Origin: Acidobacteria bacterium RIFCSPLOWO2_02_FULL_61_28
GTDB lineage: Bacteria > Acidobacteriota > Terriglobia > 2-12-FULL-54-10
Assembly (NCBI GenBank): GCA_001767035.1
Contig: MEKR01000150.1
Coordinates: 1-33,251 of the forward strand
Length of the DNA stretch: 33,251 nucleotides
Direction: 5' to 3'
Shown here: positions 21,502 to 29,503 of the stretch, one piece after another
Numbering within the stretch: the first letter of the stretch is position 1
Layout: each line of letters starts with the position of its first letter
Notes under the pieces: model-generated
The model's database searches: none
The model's input: only the letters and a program-made list of their open reading frames with translations
Told to the model about the DNA's origin: nothing
Position numbers and translations under genes: made by a program

Positions 21502-21969
21502 TCAACCTTCTTCCTGGACTTCGCCCTCCCACTCGACTCGAATGCCCCGCTGAACGCTTTGCGCCACGGGACAGCCTTTCTCGTGGACCTCAATAGCCCG
21601 TTCTGCTTCGGCGCGCTTCCCGCTGGGGACCTTGACGCGATACTTGATGTGGATGCGCGTGATGAGCGCAATGCCGTCCACGTTCTCGACAAACCCTTCG
21701 ACCTCGGCTTCGAGCTTGTCGGGATGAGTCGGAATTTTCCGTGCCGCCAGCGCCCCGGCCAGCGTGCCGGTCATTCAGCCGCCGACGGCCGCCACCACGT
21801 GGTCAATCGTTGCGGGCAGGTCTTCGGGAGGCTCCACTCCGTAAAACTTCTTGATGCCCCCGTGGAGCCCGTAGCGCACCGGCTCCGGAAAATTCTCGAT
21901 GTAGGCGCGCCGCAGCGGCCCCTTGTCCTTCACGATCCTGATATGGGAAACATGAACAATTTCGCCCAT
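21502..21969 (-). CDS. OsmC-family protein with in-frame TGA at the catalytic Cys (candidate selenoprotein)
   Basis: OsmC/Ohr proteins reduce organic hydroperoxides with a reactive cysteine in a buried helix and a second cysteine. Read through one TGA, the product has 155 residues. Residues 1-64 end DHVVAAVGG; codon 65 is TGA (21777-21775); the frame goes on MTGTLAGALAARKIP. In the family this position is the first catalytic Cys. The second Cys is present (EKGCPVAQSV). The downstream half is intact to a TAG-free normal end, so decay is not evident. Just after the TGA, bases can fold as CCG.CA.CGC / GCG.TG.CGG around a TGGCCGGG loop, compatible with a bacterial SECIS element. OsmC-like selenoproteins are known from metagenomes. 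The ATG at 21969 has AGGAG upstream. A plain nonsense mutation or sequence error remains possible. Confidence 0.75.
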
Positions 21970-22055
21970 CGTCCACACTCCTGTTTGTCAGTTGACCCGA
22001 CTATCCTAGCAGTTTTCTCCGTCTGCTGTCGCGCGCGCGATGAAGCTTGCCGTTC

Positions 22056-22278
22056 TAAAGCATTTTCAGTATTGGTGTAGAGTATGTGGGGACGTCAGGG
22101 CACGACTTCAGTCGTGCCGGAGGGCGTGTCAAATCAACTCCTATTCCTTACGGCTTCAGCCGCTGAGGGACGTACCTCAGGGGCTAAAGCCCACCGGTAA
22201 CGACGCGGTTTTTCGGCATGGCTGAAGCCATGCCCTGACGACTTTCATCCCCTATATATCAACGGTGAAAATGCTCTA
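22056..22278. repeat. Family A palindromic element, copy 4
   Basis: The ends are TAAAGCATTTTCAGTATTGG on the left and ACGGTGAAAATGCTCTA on the right. The core (22094-22239) has hairpins CACGACTTCAGTCGTG, CGGCTTCAGCCG, the CTGAGG/CCTCAG pair, GGGCTAAAGCCC and ATGGCTGAAGCCAT. Its order is the reverse of copies 2, 3 and 5. It fills the gap between the OsmC-like gene and the RND gene, where I see no other gene. Confidence 0.85.
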
Positions 22279-22280
22279 AA

Positions 22281-22332
22281 GCCATGCCCTGACGAGATCA
22301 CTTCACTCTACAGTCACTCTGAAAATGGTCTA
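22281..22332. repeat. Right-end fragment of a second family A element
   Basis: Directly after copy 4 comes GCCATGCCCTGACG, then CTCTACAGTCACTCTGAAAATGG and TCTA, the right arm and right end of another family A copy. Its left part is missing, so one element was lost or truncated when the other arrived. Confidence 0.75.
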
Positions 22333-22459
22333 AAACCCGGCAACTTTCCAGGCCGGGAGGGGCGTGATGGATTCCCTCCCGCGGTTCGGCGCAAGCAGAG
22401 GAAAGCAAGGAAGCCGCAAGGAGCGACGGGTGTCCGAGAAGGGTTGGGCGTGCCGGACC

Positions 22460-25400
22460 TTACAGGGTAAAGACGCGGGCCACGCCGACGCGGACGCGCG
22501 CAAACCCGGCGTGGAGATGCTGCAAGGGGTGCTTGGCGGCCAATTCGGCGAAGTAGGAATAGGCGACCGGCGTAACCAGCAGCGTCAGCAACAGGCAGAG
22601 GGTTTGGCCTCCGATGATGGTCACGGCGATGGCGGAGCGCTGTCCCGAGCCCGCCCCGATGCCGAGCGCCGTGGGGATCAGTCCGGCGATGATGGACGAC
22701 GTGGTCATGAGGATCGGCCGGAGCCGCACGTGATTGGCTTGCACAATCGCGTCCCGCAGGGGCACACCCTGTTCGCGCAGCTTGTTGGTGTAATCCACTT
22801 GCAGAATCCCGTTCTTCTTCACAATGCCGAGCAGCAGGAACATGCCCAGGGCGCTCCACAGGTTGAGCGTGCGCCCGGTCAGCCAGAGCGTCAGCAGCGC
22901 GAACGGGACCGAAAGCGGCAGGGCCAGCATGATTGTGAAGGGATGGAGGAAACTTTCGAATTGAGCCGCCAGCACCATGTACATGAAGATGGTGGCCAGC
23001 AGGAAGGCCAGGATCAGGTTGTCGGTGGTCTGTTCCAGAGACCGGGCGGTGCCGGTGAAGCGATACCCATAGCCGGGCGGCAGGTCCAGCGCCCGCACAT
23101 CATCGCTCATGGTCGCGATACCGGCGCTCATGGGCAAGCCGGGGGCCGGGTTGGCGCTCACATTCACCTGGAACTGCCGGTTGCTCCGCTGGATTTGGAG
23201 CGGGCCCGCGCCGCGCTCGATGGTGGCGAGGTTATCCAGGCGCACCTGCCCCACTTTCGCGGAGGGAACCATCAGCCGCCCCAAGATCGCGGGATCTCTT
23301 TGCTGTTCCGGGAGCAACTGCATCGTCACTTCGTACTGGTCGCTGCCTTCTTTGTAGGTCGAGATTTGATCGGTTCCCGCAATCATCAGCCGCACGGCGT
23401 TGCCGACGTCGGCCGCCCGCACTCCCAGGTCCGAGGCGCGCTGCCGGTCCACCTTGACCTGGAGTTCGGGGCTGTTGAGCGTCATGTCCGCGCTCACGTC
23501 CACCAACTGCGGATTCTTGTTCATGCGCGCGACGGCCTCCTGGCCGAATTCCAGCGTTCGGAGGAAGTCTGGGCCCATGATGACCGCGCGAATGCCGCCA
23601 AAGAATTCCCCGCCGCCGCCGACCGCGGAGGGCAGGTTCACTTTTGCGCGGATTTGCGGGTAGAGGCCAAAGAACCGGGCGCGAATCTCGTTGCCGATCT
23701 CCTCGTGAGACCGCGTGCGCTGGGAGACGTCCACCAACCGGGCGAGCACATGGGAGTGGGTCGGCCGCTCCACGCGGGGAGCGACAAACTCGACTTCCGG
23801 AATCTGCGCCATCCGCTTGCCCAGGTCGGCGGCGATCTCCCGGGAGCCTTCGACCGAGTAGTCCGCGGGACTGTCAAATTGCACGTCCACGAAGTTCTGG
23901 TCGTCGGCGGGAATGAAGTCCCGGCCCACCATGCGGTTGAGCGGAACCGTGAGGGCCATGGCGCCCAGCGCCAGTCCTACGATCGCCAGACGGTGGTTCA
24001 GAGACCATTCGAGCATCCGGCCGTAGGTGCGGTCAATCCAGCGGAAGAAGGGGAGGTCTTTGGAGGCGTGGTGCCGGTGCCGGACCGACGCCGCGGCGCC
24101 GGTCTCCCCTTCCGGGCGGGCAATCCGCCGGAGGACCTTGGAAGCGAGCATGGGAGTGAGCGTGAAACTCACCAGCATCGAGACCATCACGGCGAAGGCC
24201 ATGGTCCAGCCGAACTCATGAACGTAGCGGCGGGCGAATCCCGTCATGAAGGCGATGGGAACAAAAATGATGACGAGCGAGAGCGTGGTGGCCATGACCG
24301 CCAGCGTGATTTCCCGGGTGGCGTCAATCGCCGCGCGCACCGGTTCCACGCCTTTTTCCTCCACCCACCGGACAATGTTCTCCAGAACGACAATGGCGTC
24401 GTCAATCACAATGCCCACCGAGAGGGTCAGGGCCAGCAAGGTCATATTGTTCAGCGTAAAGTCCATGGCCCGGAGCAAAGTGAATGTCGCGACAATCGAG
24501 GTCGGGATCGCCATGCCGGCCACCAGGACCGAACGCCAGTCGCGCAGGAAAAACAGAACGACGATGGCGGCGAGCAAAGCGCCCAGCAACAGGTGTTCCT
24601 CCAAAGCGGTCACCGACGCCTTGATAAACGTGGATTGATCCCGAATGGTCTGGATTTGGATTCCCGGAGGCAACGTGCGGCGAAGCTGGGCGAGCCGTTG
24701 TTTGACGGTCTCGGCCACTGCGACCGTGTTGGTTCCCGCCTGGCGGCGCACCTCCATGCCCACCGTCTCTCGTACGACGCCGTCCTTTCCGATGATGGCG
24801 TGCCAATTGGACGGCTCGGCGTAGGTATCCTCGACCCGTCCCAGGTCTCGGACGCGGATGGGTGTGCCGCGGACGTTGGCGATGACAATGTCGCTGAACT
24901 CATTCGAACCCTCGATGCGGCCCAACGTCCGAACGCCGAACCGGGACGCGCCCCGGTTGATGTCGCCCCCGGGGATTTCCACGTTTTCGGCCTGAATGGC
25001 GCTGCGGAATTGATTGACGGTAATCCCGTACGCATTCAATTTCTCGGCATCCAAAAAGATGCGAAGCTGCCGCCGGCGTTCGCCGGAGATCGTGACTTCT
25101 CCGACGCCATCCACGGTTTCAATCGCCGGGCGGATCACCTTGTCCACAATCTCCGTGGTCTCGCGCAGACTTGCCCCGCCTCCCACCACCATGGTCAGAA
25201 TGGGGTCGGAATCCGGGTCGGCCTTCTGCACGATAGGGGTCTCGGCGTTGGGGGGGAAGTTGCGCTGGGCCCGGGCCACTTTTTCCCGGACATCCTGGGC
25301 GGCGTCTTCGACATTGCGTTCCAGCACAAAGCGCATGCTGACCCGTCCGCTTCCCACCTGGGAATTGGAGTTCATCTCATCCACGCCGCTGATCGTGCTC

Positions 25401-25612
25401 ATGGCGTTTTCCAGCGGCAAGACCACCTGTGTCAGGACTTCTTCGGGACTGGCGCCGGGCAAGCGCACCTGTACGAAGACGGCCGGGAAGTCCGCCTTGG
25501 GGAACAAATCCACTCCGAGGTCGCGGAACGAAAAGACCCCCAGCACGACTAGAAAGCAGATCAGCATCACGGCAAAGACCGGTCGTCTGACGCAGACTTC
25601 AGAGATCGTCAT
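22460..25612 (-). CDS. RND-family (AcrB-type) efflux pump inner-membrane subunit
   Basis: RND permeases are proton-driven trimers that expel drugs or other compounds from the periplasm through an adaptor and an outer-membrane channel. The 1050-residue protein is of hydrophobe/amphiphile-efflux type: N-terminal RRPVFAVMLICFLVVLGVFSF, a large periplasmic loop, then TM4 with the proton-relay Asp pair (GIVIDDAIVVLENIVR), and in the second half LLLGIVKKNGILQVDYTN, whose Lys matches the conserved TM10 Lys. Both halves have the paired porter domains. GGAG lies ten bases before the ATG at 25612. The adaptor gene precedes it by 79 bases. No outer-membrane channel gene is in the window, so a shared TolC-like protein is needed. 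The substrate is unknown. Confidence 0.93.
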   Translation of the reverse strand: MTISEVCVRRPVFAVMLICFLVVLGVFSFRDLGVDLFPKADFPAVFVQVRLPGASPEEVLTQVVLPLENAMSTISGVDEMNSNSQVGSGRVSMRFVLERNVEDAAQDVREKVARAQRNFPPNAETPIVQKADPDSDPILTMVVGGGASLRETTEIVDKVIRPAIETVDGVGEVTISGERRRQLRIFLDAEKLNAYGITVNQFRSAIQAENVEIPGGDINRGASRFGVRTLGRIEGSNEFSDIVIANVRGTPIRVRDLGRVEDTYAEPSNWHAIIGKDGVVRETVGMEVRRQAGTNTVAVAETVKQRLAQLRRTLPPGIQIQTIRDQSTFIKASVTALEEHLLLGALLAAIVVLFFLRDWRSVLVAGMAIPTSIVATFTLLRAMDFTLNNMTLLALTLSVGIVIDDAIVVLENIVRWVEEKGVEPVRAAIDATREITLAVMATTLSLVIIFVPIAFMTGFARRYVHEFGWTMAFAVMVSMLVSFTLTPMLASKVLRRIARPEGETGAAASVRHRHHASKDLPFFRWIDRTYGRMLEWSLNHRLAIVGLALGAMALTVPLNRMVGRDFIPADDQNFVDVQFDSPADYSVEGSREIAADLGKRMAQIPEVEFVAPRVERPTHSHVLARLVDVSQRTRSHEEIGNEIRARFFGLYPQIRAKVNLPSAVGGGGEFFGGIRAVIMGPDFLRTLEFGQEAVARMNKNPQLVDVSADMTLNSPELQVKVDRQRASDLGVRAADVGNAVRLMIAGTDQISTYKEGSDQYEVTMQLLPEQQRDPAILGRLMVPSAKVGQVRLDNLATIERGAGPLQIQRSNRQFQVNVSANPAPGLPMSAGIATMSDDVRALDLPPGYGYRFTGTARSLEQTTDNLILAFLLATIFMYMVLAAQFESFLHPFTIMLALPLSVPFALLTLWLTGRTLNLWSALGMFLLLGIVKKNGILQVDYTNKLREQGVPLRDAIVQANHVRLRPILMTTSSIIAGLIPTALGIGAGSGQRSAIAVTIIGGQTLCLLLTLLVTPVAYSYFAELAAKHPLQHLHAGFARVRVGVARVFTL

Positions 25613-25691
25613 AAATCTTCTCTCCTGCTCCAAGTGCGCGCCCCGGCTGGCCGGGGGGAGCGCACGGTGTCCCGGATAAGTTCCCCGCTTC

Positions 25692-27041
25692 TCACGGAGC
25701 GATGTCCACGGAAGCGCCGTTGAATAAAAGCTGGCCCTGGTTGACCGGAATCGCCGCCTGGTCTCCCGCGGCGAGGCCGGCGACGATTTCCACATCGTTC
25801 GCCAGGCGGTCCCCGATCTTCACTTCCCGCTGCTGGACTTGGTTTCCCTGCACGACGTAAACGGAATAAACCCCGTAGGCATAGTTGAGCGCCTTCTGCG
25901 GGATCGTGAGCAAATTCTCGACGCGGTCGGTTGGAATGCTGGCTTTCACAAAGAAACCCGGCCGCAGCAACCCTTCCCGGTTTTGGACCACGGCCTCGGC
26001 CTCATAGGAGCGGGTCTGCGGATCCACCACGGGATTGGCTCGCGCAATCTTGCCGGTGAAGGGGCGATCCGGGTAGGCCTCGACGAAAATCGTCACGGCT
26101 TGGCCCGCCGGAATCCATCCGGCCATCTTCTCGGGGATGGCGATGCGCGCCCGCAGCGGGTCCACGCGGACCAGCGTGAAGACGGGCGTCTGCACCCGGA
26201 GGAACTGGCCCGGGGCCACCGAGCGCGCTTTGACATAGCCGCCGAAGGGCGCCCGGATTTGCGTATCCCGGAGTTTTTTCTGGGCCAGTTCGCTCGTGAC
26301 TGAGACCTGCTTGAGCGCCGCCAGCAGGTTCCGGACCTCCTGCAACGCCAGGTCGTAATTGGCCTGGGCGGATTTGAAACGGGCCTCGGCTTCCTCATAG
26401 CCTTGTCGCGGCAGCAAGCCTTCCTCGGAGAGTTCCTTGGCCCGCTCAAATTTTTGCTGCACGTCGGCGAGGTCGGCGGCGGCCTTCTTGACGCCGGCGG
26501 CATCGCGGATGTCTCGCAACGTCGTCTCGCTTTCGCTCAAGCCCAGCCGGGCCCGGATCTGCTCCAACGCGGCCTGCTGCTGCTGGGAGGCCAGTTGCAG
26601 CTCGGTCGGGGAAATCTGCACCAGGACCTGCCCTTCCGTCACACGGTCTCCGACGTCTACCAGGACTTCATTGGTTCTGCCCTCGACCTCGGAGCTGACC
26701 ACCACTTCTTCGTCGGCAAACAGCGATCCCACGGCCTCCACGGTCCGGCGCACCGGCTGCGTTTTGACCGCCGCGAGCTGCACGGCGATGGGGGTGGTGG
26801 AATTTCCCGAGGCCTGTGCCGGACCTCCCGGGCCACCGCGACCAGCACCTCGCTGGCCGCCTCCTGGCGGACCACCTCCTGGGGTGTCACCTCCTCGCGT
26901 GCAAGAAGAGGCTAGCAGAGCGAGGCCAAGGAAAAGGAAAAACGGGATGGTTCGCTGGCTAGGCTTTTTCTTCGTGATTTGTTTCTGAGCTTGGGTCTGA
27001 AACCGCCGAGGCTGGTCGAGCGCGCCAAATCCGTTTGTCAA
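25692..27041 (-). CDS. RND efflux periplasmic adaptor (membrane fusion) lipoprotein
   Basis: The adaptor bridges the RND pump and an outer-membrane channel. The 449-residue protein starts with a lipoprotein signal (IPFFLFLGLALLASSC, Cys about residue 47), then a Gly/Pro-rich linker. Next come a biotinyl-lipoyl half (VEGRTNEVLVDVGDRVTEGQVLVQI), a coiled-coil hairpin of about 130 residues, the second lipoyl half (IRAPFGGYVKARSVAPGQFL) and a beta-barrel (RARIAIPEKMAGWIPAGQAVTIFVEAYPDRPFTGKI), in the order normal for the family. No ATG fits; I choose TTG at 27041 because AAGGGGG lies nine bases upstream, though TTG at 27080 is open too. It is co-directional with the pump gene. Confidence 0.9.
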   Translation of the reverse strand: MTNGFGALDQPRRFQTQAQKQITKKKPSQRTIPFFLFLGLALLASSCTRGGDTPGGGPPGGGQRGAGRGGPGGPAQASGNSTTPIAVQLAAVKTQPVRRTVEAVGSLFADEEVVVSSEVEGRTNEVLVDVGDRVTEGQVLVQISPTELQLASQQQQAALEQIRARLGLSESETTLRDIRDAAGVKKAAADLADVQQKFERAKELSEEGLLPRQGYEEAEARFKSAQANYDLALQEVRNLLAALKQVSVTSELAQKKLRDTQIRAPFGGYVKARSVAPGQFLRVQTPVFTLVRVDPLRARIAIPEKMAGWIPAGQAVTIFVEAYPDRPFTGKIARANPVVDPQTRSYEAEAVVQNREGLLRPGFFVKASIPTDRVENLLTIPQKALNYAYGVYSVYVVQGNQVQQREVKIGDRLANDVEIVAGLAAGDQAAIPVNQGQLLFNGASVDIAP

Positions 27042-27140
27042 CGCAAAAATCCCCCTTGAGTTTCCGCTTTCGATTCGCAACTGCCGCCAGCTCGGGTGTC
27101 GTGCGAGACCGAGTGCAGTGCCCTCTCTATAAAACAGATT

Positions 27141-27168
27141 ATCATATTATTACGACGGATCGGAGCAA
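27141..27168 (-). promoter_or_regulatory. Possible promoter of the efflux operon
   Basis: On the minus strand TTGCTC (27168-27163) and TATGAT (27146-27141, five of six matches) are separated by 16 bases, about 100 bases before the adaptor start. The region is locally A/T-rich. No clear operator is visible and no regulator gene lies next to the operon. Confidence 0.4.
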
Positions 27169-27268
27169 GAAACGGTTACAGAAAAGCCGAGCCAACGCCT
27201 TGAAAAGCGGCAGTGTCGCAATTCGGCCGATGGATGTGCGCCTATCTTTTTTCCAGCCCAGGGGTCTA

Positions 27269-27575
27269 CCTGTATTATTCATGAACGTTCGCAAGACGCG
27301 CTGGTCCAGGCGCTCCCAGAATGTTTCTGCGCCGGTTCCCCCTTTTCTCTAGCCCCGGTCCCGCTTGGCGGGACCGGGGAAAACGGTGCTATTTATTTTG
27401 CAGGCTGCTTTAGCGGCCTTCCTGGTTTTCGGCTTCAGCCCTTGCTAAACCCTTTGGCTAAAGCCGACTTGGGAAAGCCCGCTGAAGCGGGCTGGGGATC
27501 ATTTCTTAATACTGCCCACCCAGCGCTGAAGCGCTGGGCTAGAGAAAAGGGACCGTCCTTCATGAATAATCCAGG
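27269..27575. mobile_element. Family B MITE-like element, copy 2 (307 bp)
   Basis: The inverted ends CCTGTATTATTCATGAA (27269-27285) and TTCATGAATAATCCAGG (27559-27575) pair at 16 of 17 positions. Inside are the same parts as in copy 1: CTCTAGCCCCGG...GGGCTAGAG, GCTGCTTTAGCGGC, GCCCGCTGAAGCGGGC and CCCAGCGCTGAAGCGCTGGG. Flanks are TCTA and TTTA, an imperfect 4-base duplication. The right flank holds the rsmD stop codon. No protein is encoded. Confidence 0.85.
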
Positions 27576-27576
27576 T

Positions 27577-28158
27577 TTACGCCCCGGCGCGAGCGTCGGA
27601 GGAATCCCGGTAGAAGGTCAAGGCGTTCGATCCTTGGATCAGAACCCGCGCGCGTTTCCAAGGGCCGAGGGTTTCCTCCGGCGATTCCTTGCGGCCGTGC
27701 TGGACGATGATCAGGCCGCCCGGCTCCATCCCTTTGCCGGTACTCAGCCATCGCAGCGTCTGCTCGCGCTCCCGCGGGCTTCCGTAAGGAGGATCGAGAA
27801 AGCAGAAGCGGGCGCGCACGCCTTGCTCCTCTATCCGGCGCAGTCCCCGGCGGGCCGAGGCGCGCAGCAGCACCACATTCCGGGGCGAGCCGAGCGCAGC
27901 CAGATTTCGCTCGATGAGGCGCTGGGCGCTGCCGTCCTCTTCGATCAGGAACACCTGCTCGGCGCCCCGGCTCAGCGCTTCCAGGCCCACGGCGCCGCTC
28001 CCGGCGTAGCAATCCACAAAGACCGCCCCCCGCACCGAGTCACCCAGGACATCAAAGAGACTCTCGCGCAGCCGCTCGCTGGTGGGACGAATGGTCGGCC
28101 CTGGCAACGTTTTCAGGCCGCGCCCGCGAAAAATGCCCCCGATGATCCGCATCGCCAT
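27577..28158 (-). CDS. rsmD: 16S rRNA (guanine-N2)-methyltransferase RsmD
   Basis: RsmD methylates G966 of 16S rRNA in the small subunit. The 193-residue protein starts MRIIGGIFRGRGLKTLPGPTIRPTSERLRESLFDVL, the standard N-terminal substrate-binding part. The SAM-binding motif VDCYAGSGAVGLEALSRGA follows at about 48-67, and FLDPPYGSPRE, with the catalytic DPPY, at about 119-129. Start is the ATG at 28158 or 28152; no strong Shine-Dalgarno sequence separates them. Its usual partner coaD is not adjacent. A family B element ends two bases from the stop. Confidence 0.93.
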   Translation of the reverse strand: MAMRIIGGIFRGRGLKTLPGPTIRPTSERLRESLFDVLGDSVRGAVFVDCYAGSGAVGLEALSRGAEQVFLIEEDGSAQRLIERNLAALGSPRNVVLLRASARRGLRRIEEQGVRARFCFLDPPYGSPREREQTLRWLSTGKGMEPGGLIIVQHGRKESPEETLGPWKRARVLIQGSNALTFYRDSSDARAGA

Positions 28159-28206
28159 CCCAACTTACCACGCTTCGGTTCTGGTTGCCCTGGAAGGCCA
28201 AAAGAG

Positions 28207-28355
28207 GATAGCCGGGGGCAACGCCCCCGGAACGATGCAGCAAATCCGGAGCGACCCTGAAGGGGTCGCACATTTCATTGCGGAGTCTTATGCGACCCTT
28301 TCAGGGTCGGACTTCCCGACGGCAGCGATTTCCGGGGGCGTTGCCCCCGGCTATC
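28207..28355. repeat. Family D palindromic element (149 bp)
   Basis: A perfect 26-bp inverted repeat (28207-28232 and 28330-28355) encloses a second inverted pair, GCGACCCTGAAGGGGTCGCA and TGCGACCCTTTCAGGGTCG. Each outer arm is itself a hairpin (CCGGGGGCAACGCCCCCGG). So four hairpins are arranged symmetrically, as in family A, but the sequence is unrelated. It occurs once in the window, between rsmD and the M50 protease gene. Confidence 0.8.
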
Positions 28356-28429
28356 GGAGTAAATCCCCTGCGGGGATGTTGTCGCGGGCAACCTGACTGC
28401 GAAAGGCTGGGGAGAAATGCGGGCTACGA

Positions 28430-29308
28430 TTACAGCCGAATGGGAACCAGGCTGAAGCAAACCACGAAAATAATTCCCATCAGCACGCCCAGGAGGGTCC
28501 GGCCTTGCCCTAACGGCGACCCGTCATCCCCGGAGGGAGGATGCCGGATGCCGATCACGAACAGCAGCACCAGCAGCGGCAGCCAGGTGTAGTTTTGTCC
28601 GATGATGCTATACACCGCCAGACTGCCGAAGATGCCGAGGGCGACCTGACGGCTCCGAAAGCCGAACAGGGAATGGCTGATATGCCCTCCGTCCAATTGG
28701 CCGATGGGCAGAAGGTTCAAGGCCGTGACAAACATCCCCGCCCAGCCGGCAAAGGCCAGCGGGTGCAACAGGAGGTCCACGTTTTCACCCAGGCTGCCGT
28801 GCGCCAGCCATCCCAGCCCCTGGAACAAGAGCGGTTCGCCCAGCGTAATGACGTTTCCAGGAAGCGCGTCTTTGCGAACCATGGCGGAAAGCGTGATGCC
28901 CACGTACGAAAACGGAATCGCCAGGACCAGCCCGGCCAGCGGACCCGCCGCCGCAATGTCAAAGAGCGCCCGCCGATGGGGGATGCGAGGCGACATCCGA
29001 ATAAACGCGCCCAGGGTTCCAAATAACGAGAACGGGAAAGGAATGAAATAGGGAAGGCTCACCGGAACCCCATACCACCGGGCGGCAAAATAATGTCCAA
29101 ATTCATGGGCCGTCAGGATGGACAGCAGCCCGGCGGCAAACATGGCCCCTCCCACGGTCATCGTGCTGAGGATCGTCAGGAGAAAGAGCAGGACGTGAAG
29201 CCAGACGCGCTGACGCGGCATGCTCGGAGGCGGCAACACTTCCACGGGCGGGTATTCGGTAACCCCGCGTGTGCTCCAATAAGGCTCCGATGGGTACGGA
29301 CTCGACAT
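28430..29308 (-). CDS. M50-family (site-2 protease-like) membrane metalloprotease
   Basis: M50 proteases cleave substrates inside the membrane with a zinc site. The protein of 292 residues has a Pro-rich cytosolic N-terminus and about seven hydrophobic segments. HEFGH (about 68-72) in TAHEFGHYFAARW gives the two His ligands and catalytic Glu, and NLLPIGQLDGGHISHSLFG (about 198-216) gives the Asp ligand. This shape resembles the plant EGY-like and bacterial stand-alone S2P group without a PDZ domain. The start is ATG 29308 or GTG 29311; no strong ribosome site is seen. The substrate is unknown; there is no anti-sigma factor gene nearby. Confidence 0.88.
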   Translation of the reverse strand: MSSPYPSEPYWSTRGVTEYPPVEVLPPPSMPRQRVWLHVLLFLLTILSTMTVGGAMFAAGLLSILTAHEFGHYFAARWYGVPVSLPYFIPFPFSLFGTLGAFIRMSPRIPHRRALFDIAAAGPLAGLVLAIPFSYVGITLSAMVRKDALPGNVITLGEPLLFQGLGWLAHGSLGENVDLLLHPLAFAGWAGMFVTALNLLPIGQLDGGHISHSLFGFRSRQVALGIFGSLAVYSIIGQNYTWLPLLVLLFVIGIRHPPSGDDGSPLGQGRTLLGVLMGIIFVVCFSLVPIRL

Positions 29309-29503
29309 CACTCACTAGTTTACACCATCCACTCCCAAAGCTGGAACCGAACCAGCGAGACCCCTCCATCCGAGCATTCCCTCTCATTGTGCCGCGAACT
29401 GACCTACTCCTGGCCAATCTCCTGAATTGAAATGCAAGCGCGGCGGGCGTATCATGGCCGCCAGTACGGTTGGGTTCCTTCCACCCGATGAGGAGGCCAT
29501 GTC

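Noticed and set aside
21502-21978. Two separate small genes, one ending at the TGA and one starting at the following ATG
   Set aside because: The two pieces are exactly the N- and C-terminal halves of one OsmC domain in one frame. The second ATG has no ribosome site, and neither half would fold alone.
22364-25552. A 1062-codon open frame on the plus strand opposite the RND pump gene
   Set aside because: It is the antisense shadow of a strongly conserved RND gene with high G+C; its translation is low in hydrophobic structure, rich in His, Gly, Asp and Arg, and matches no family.
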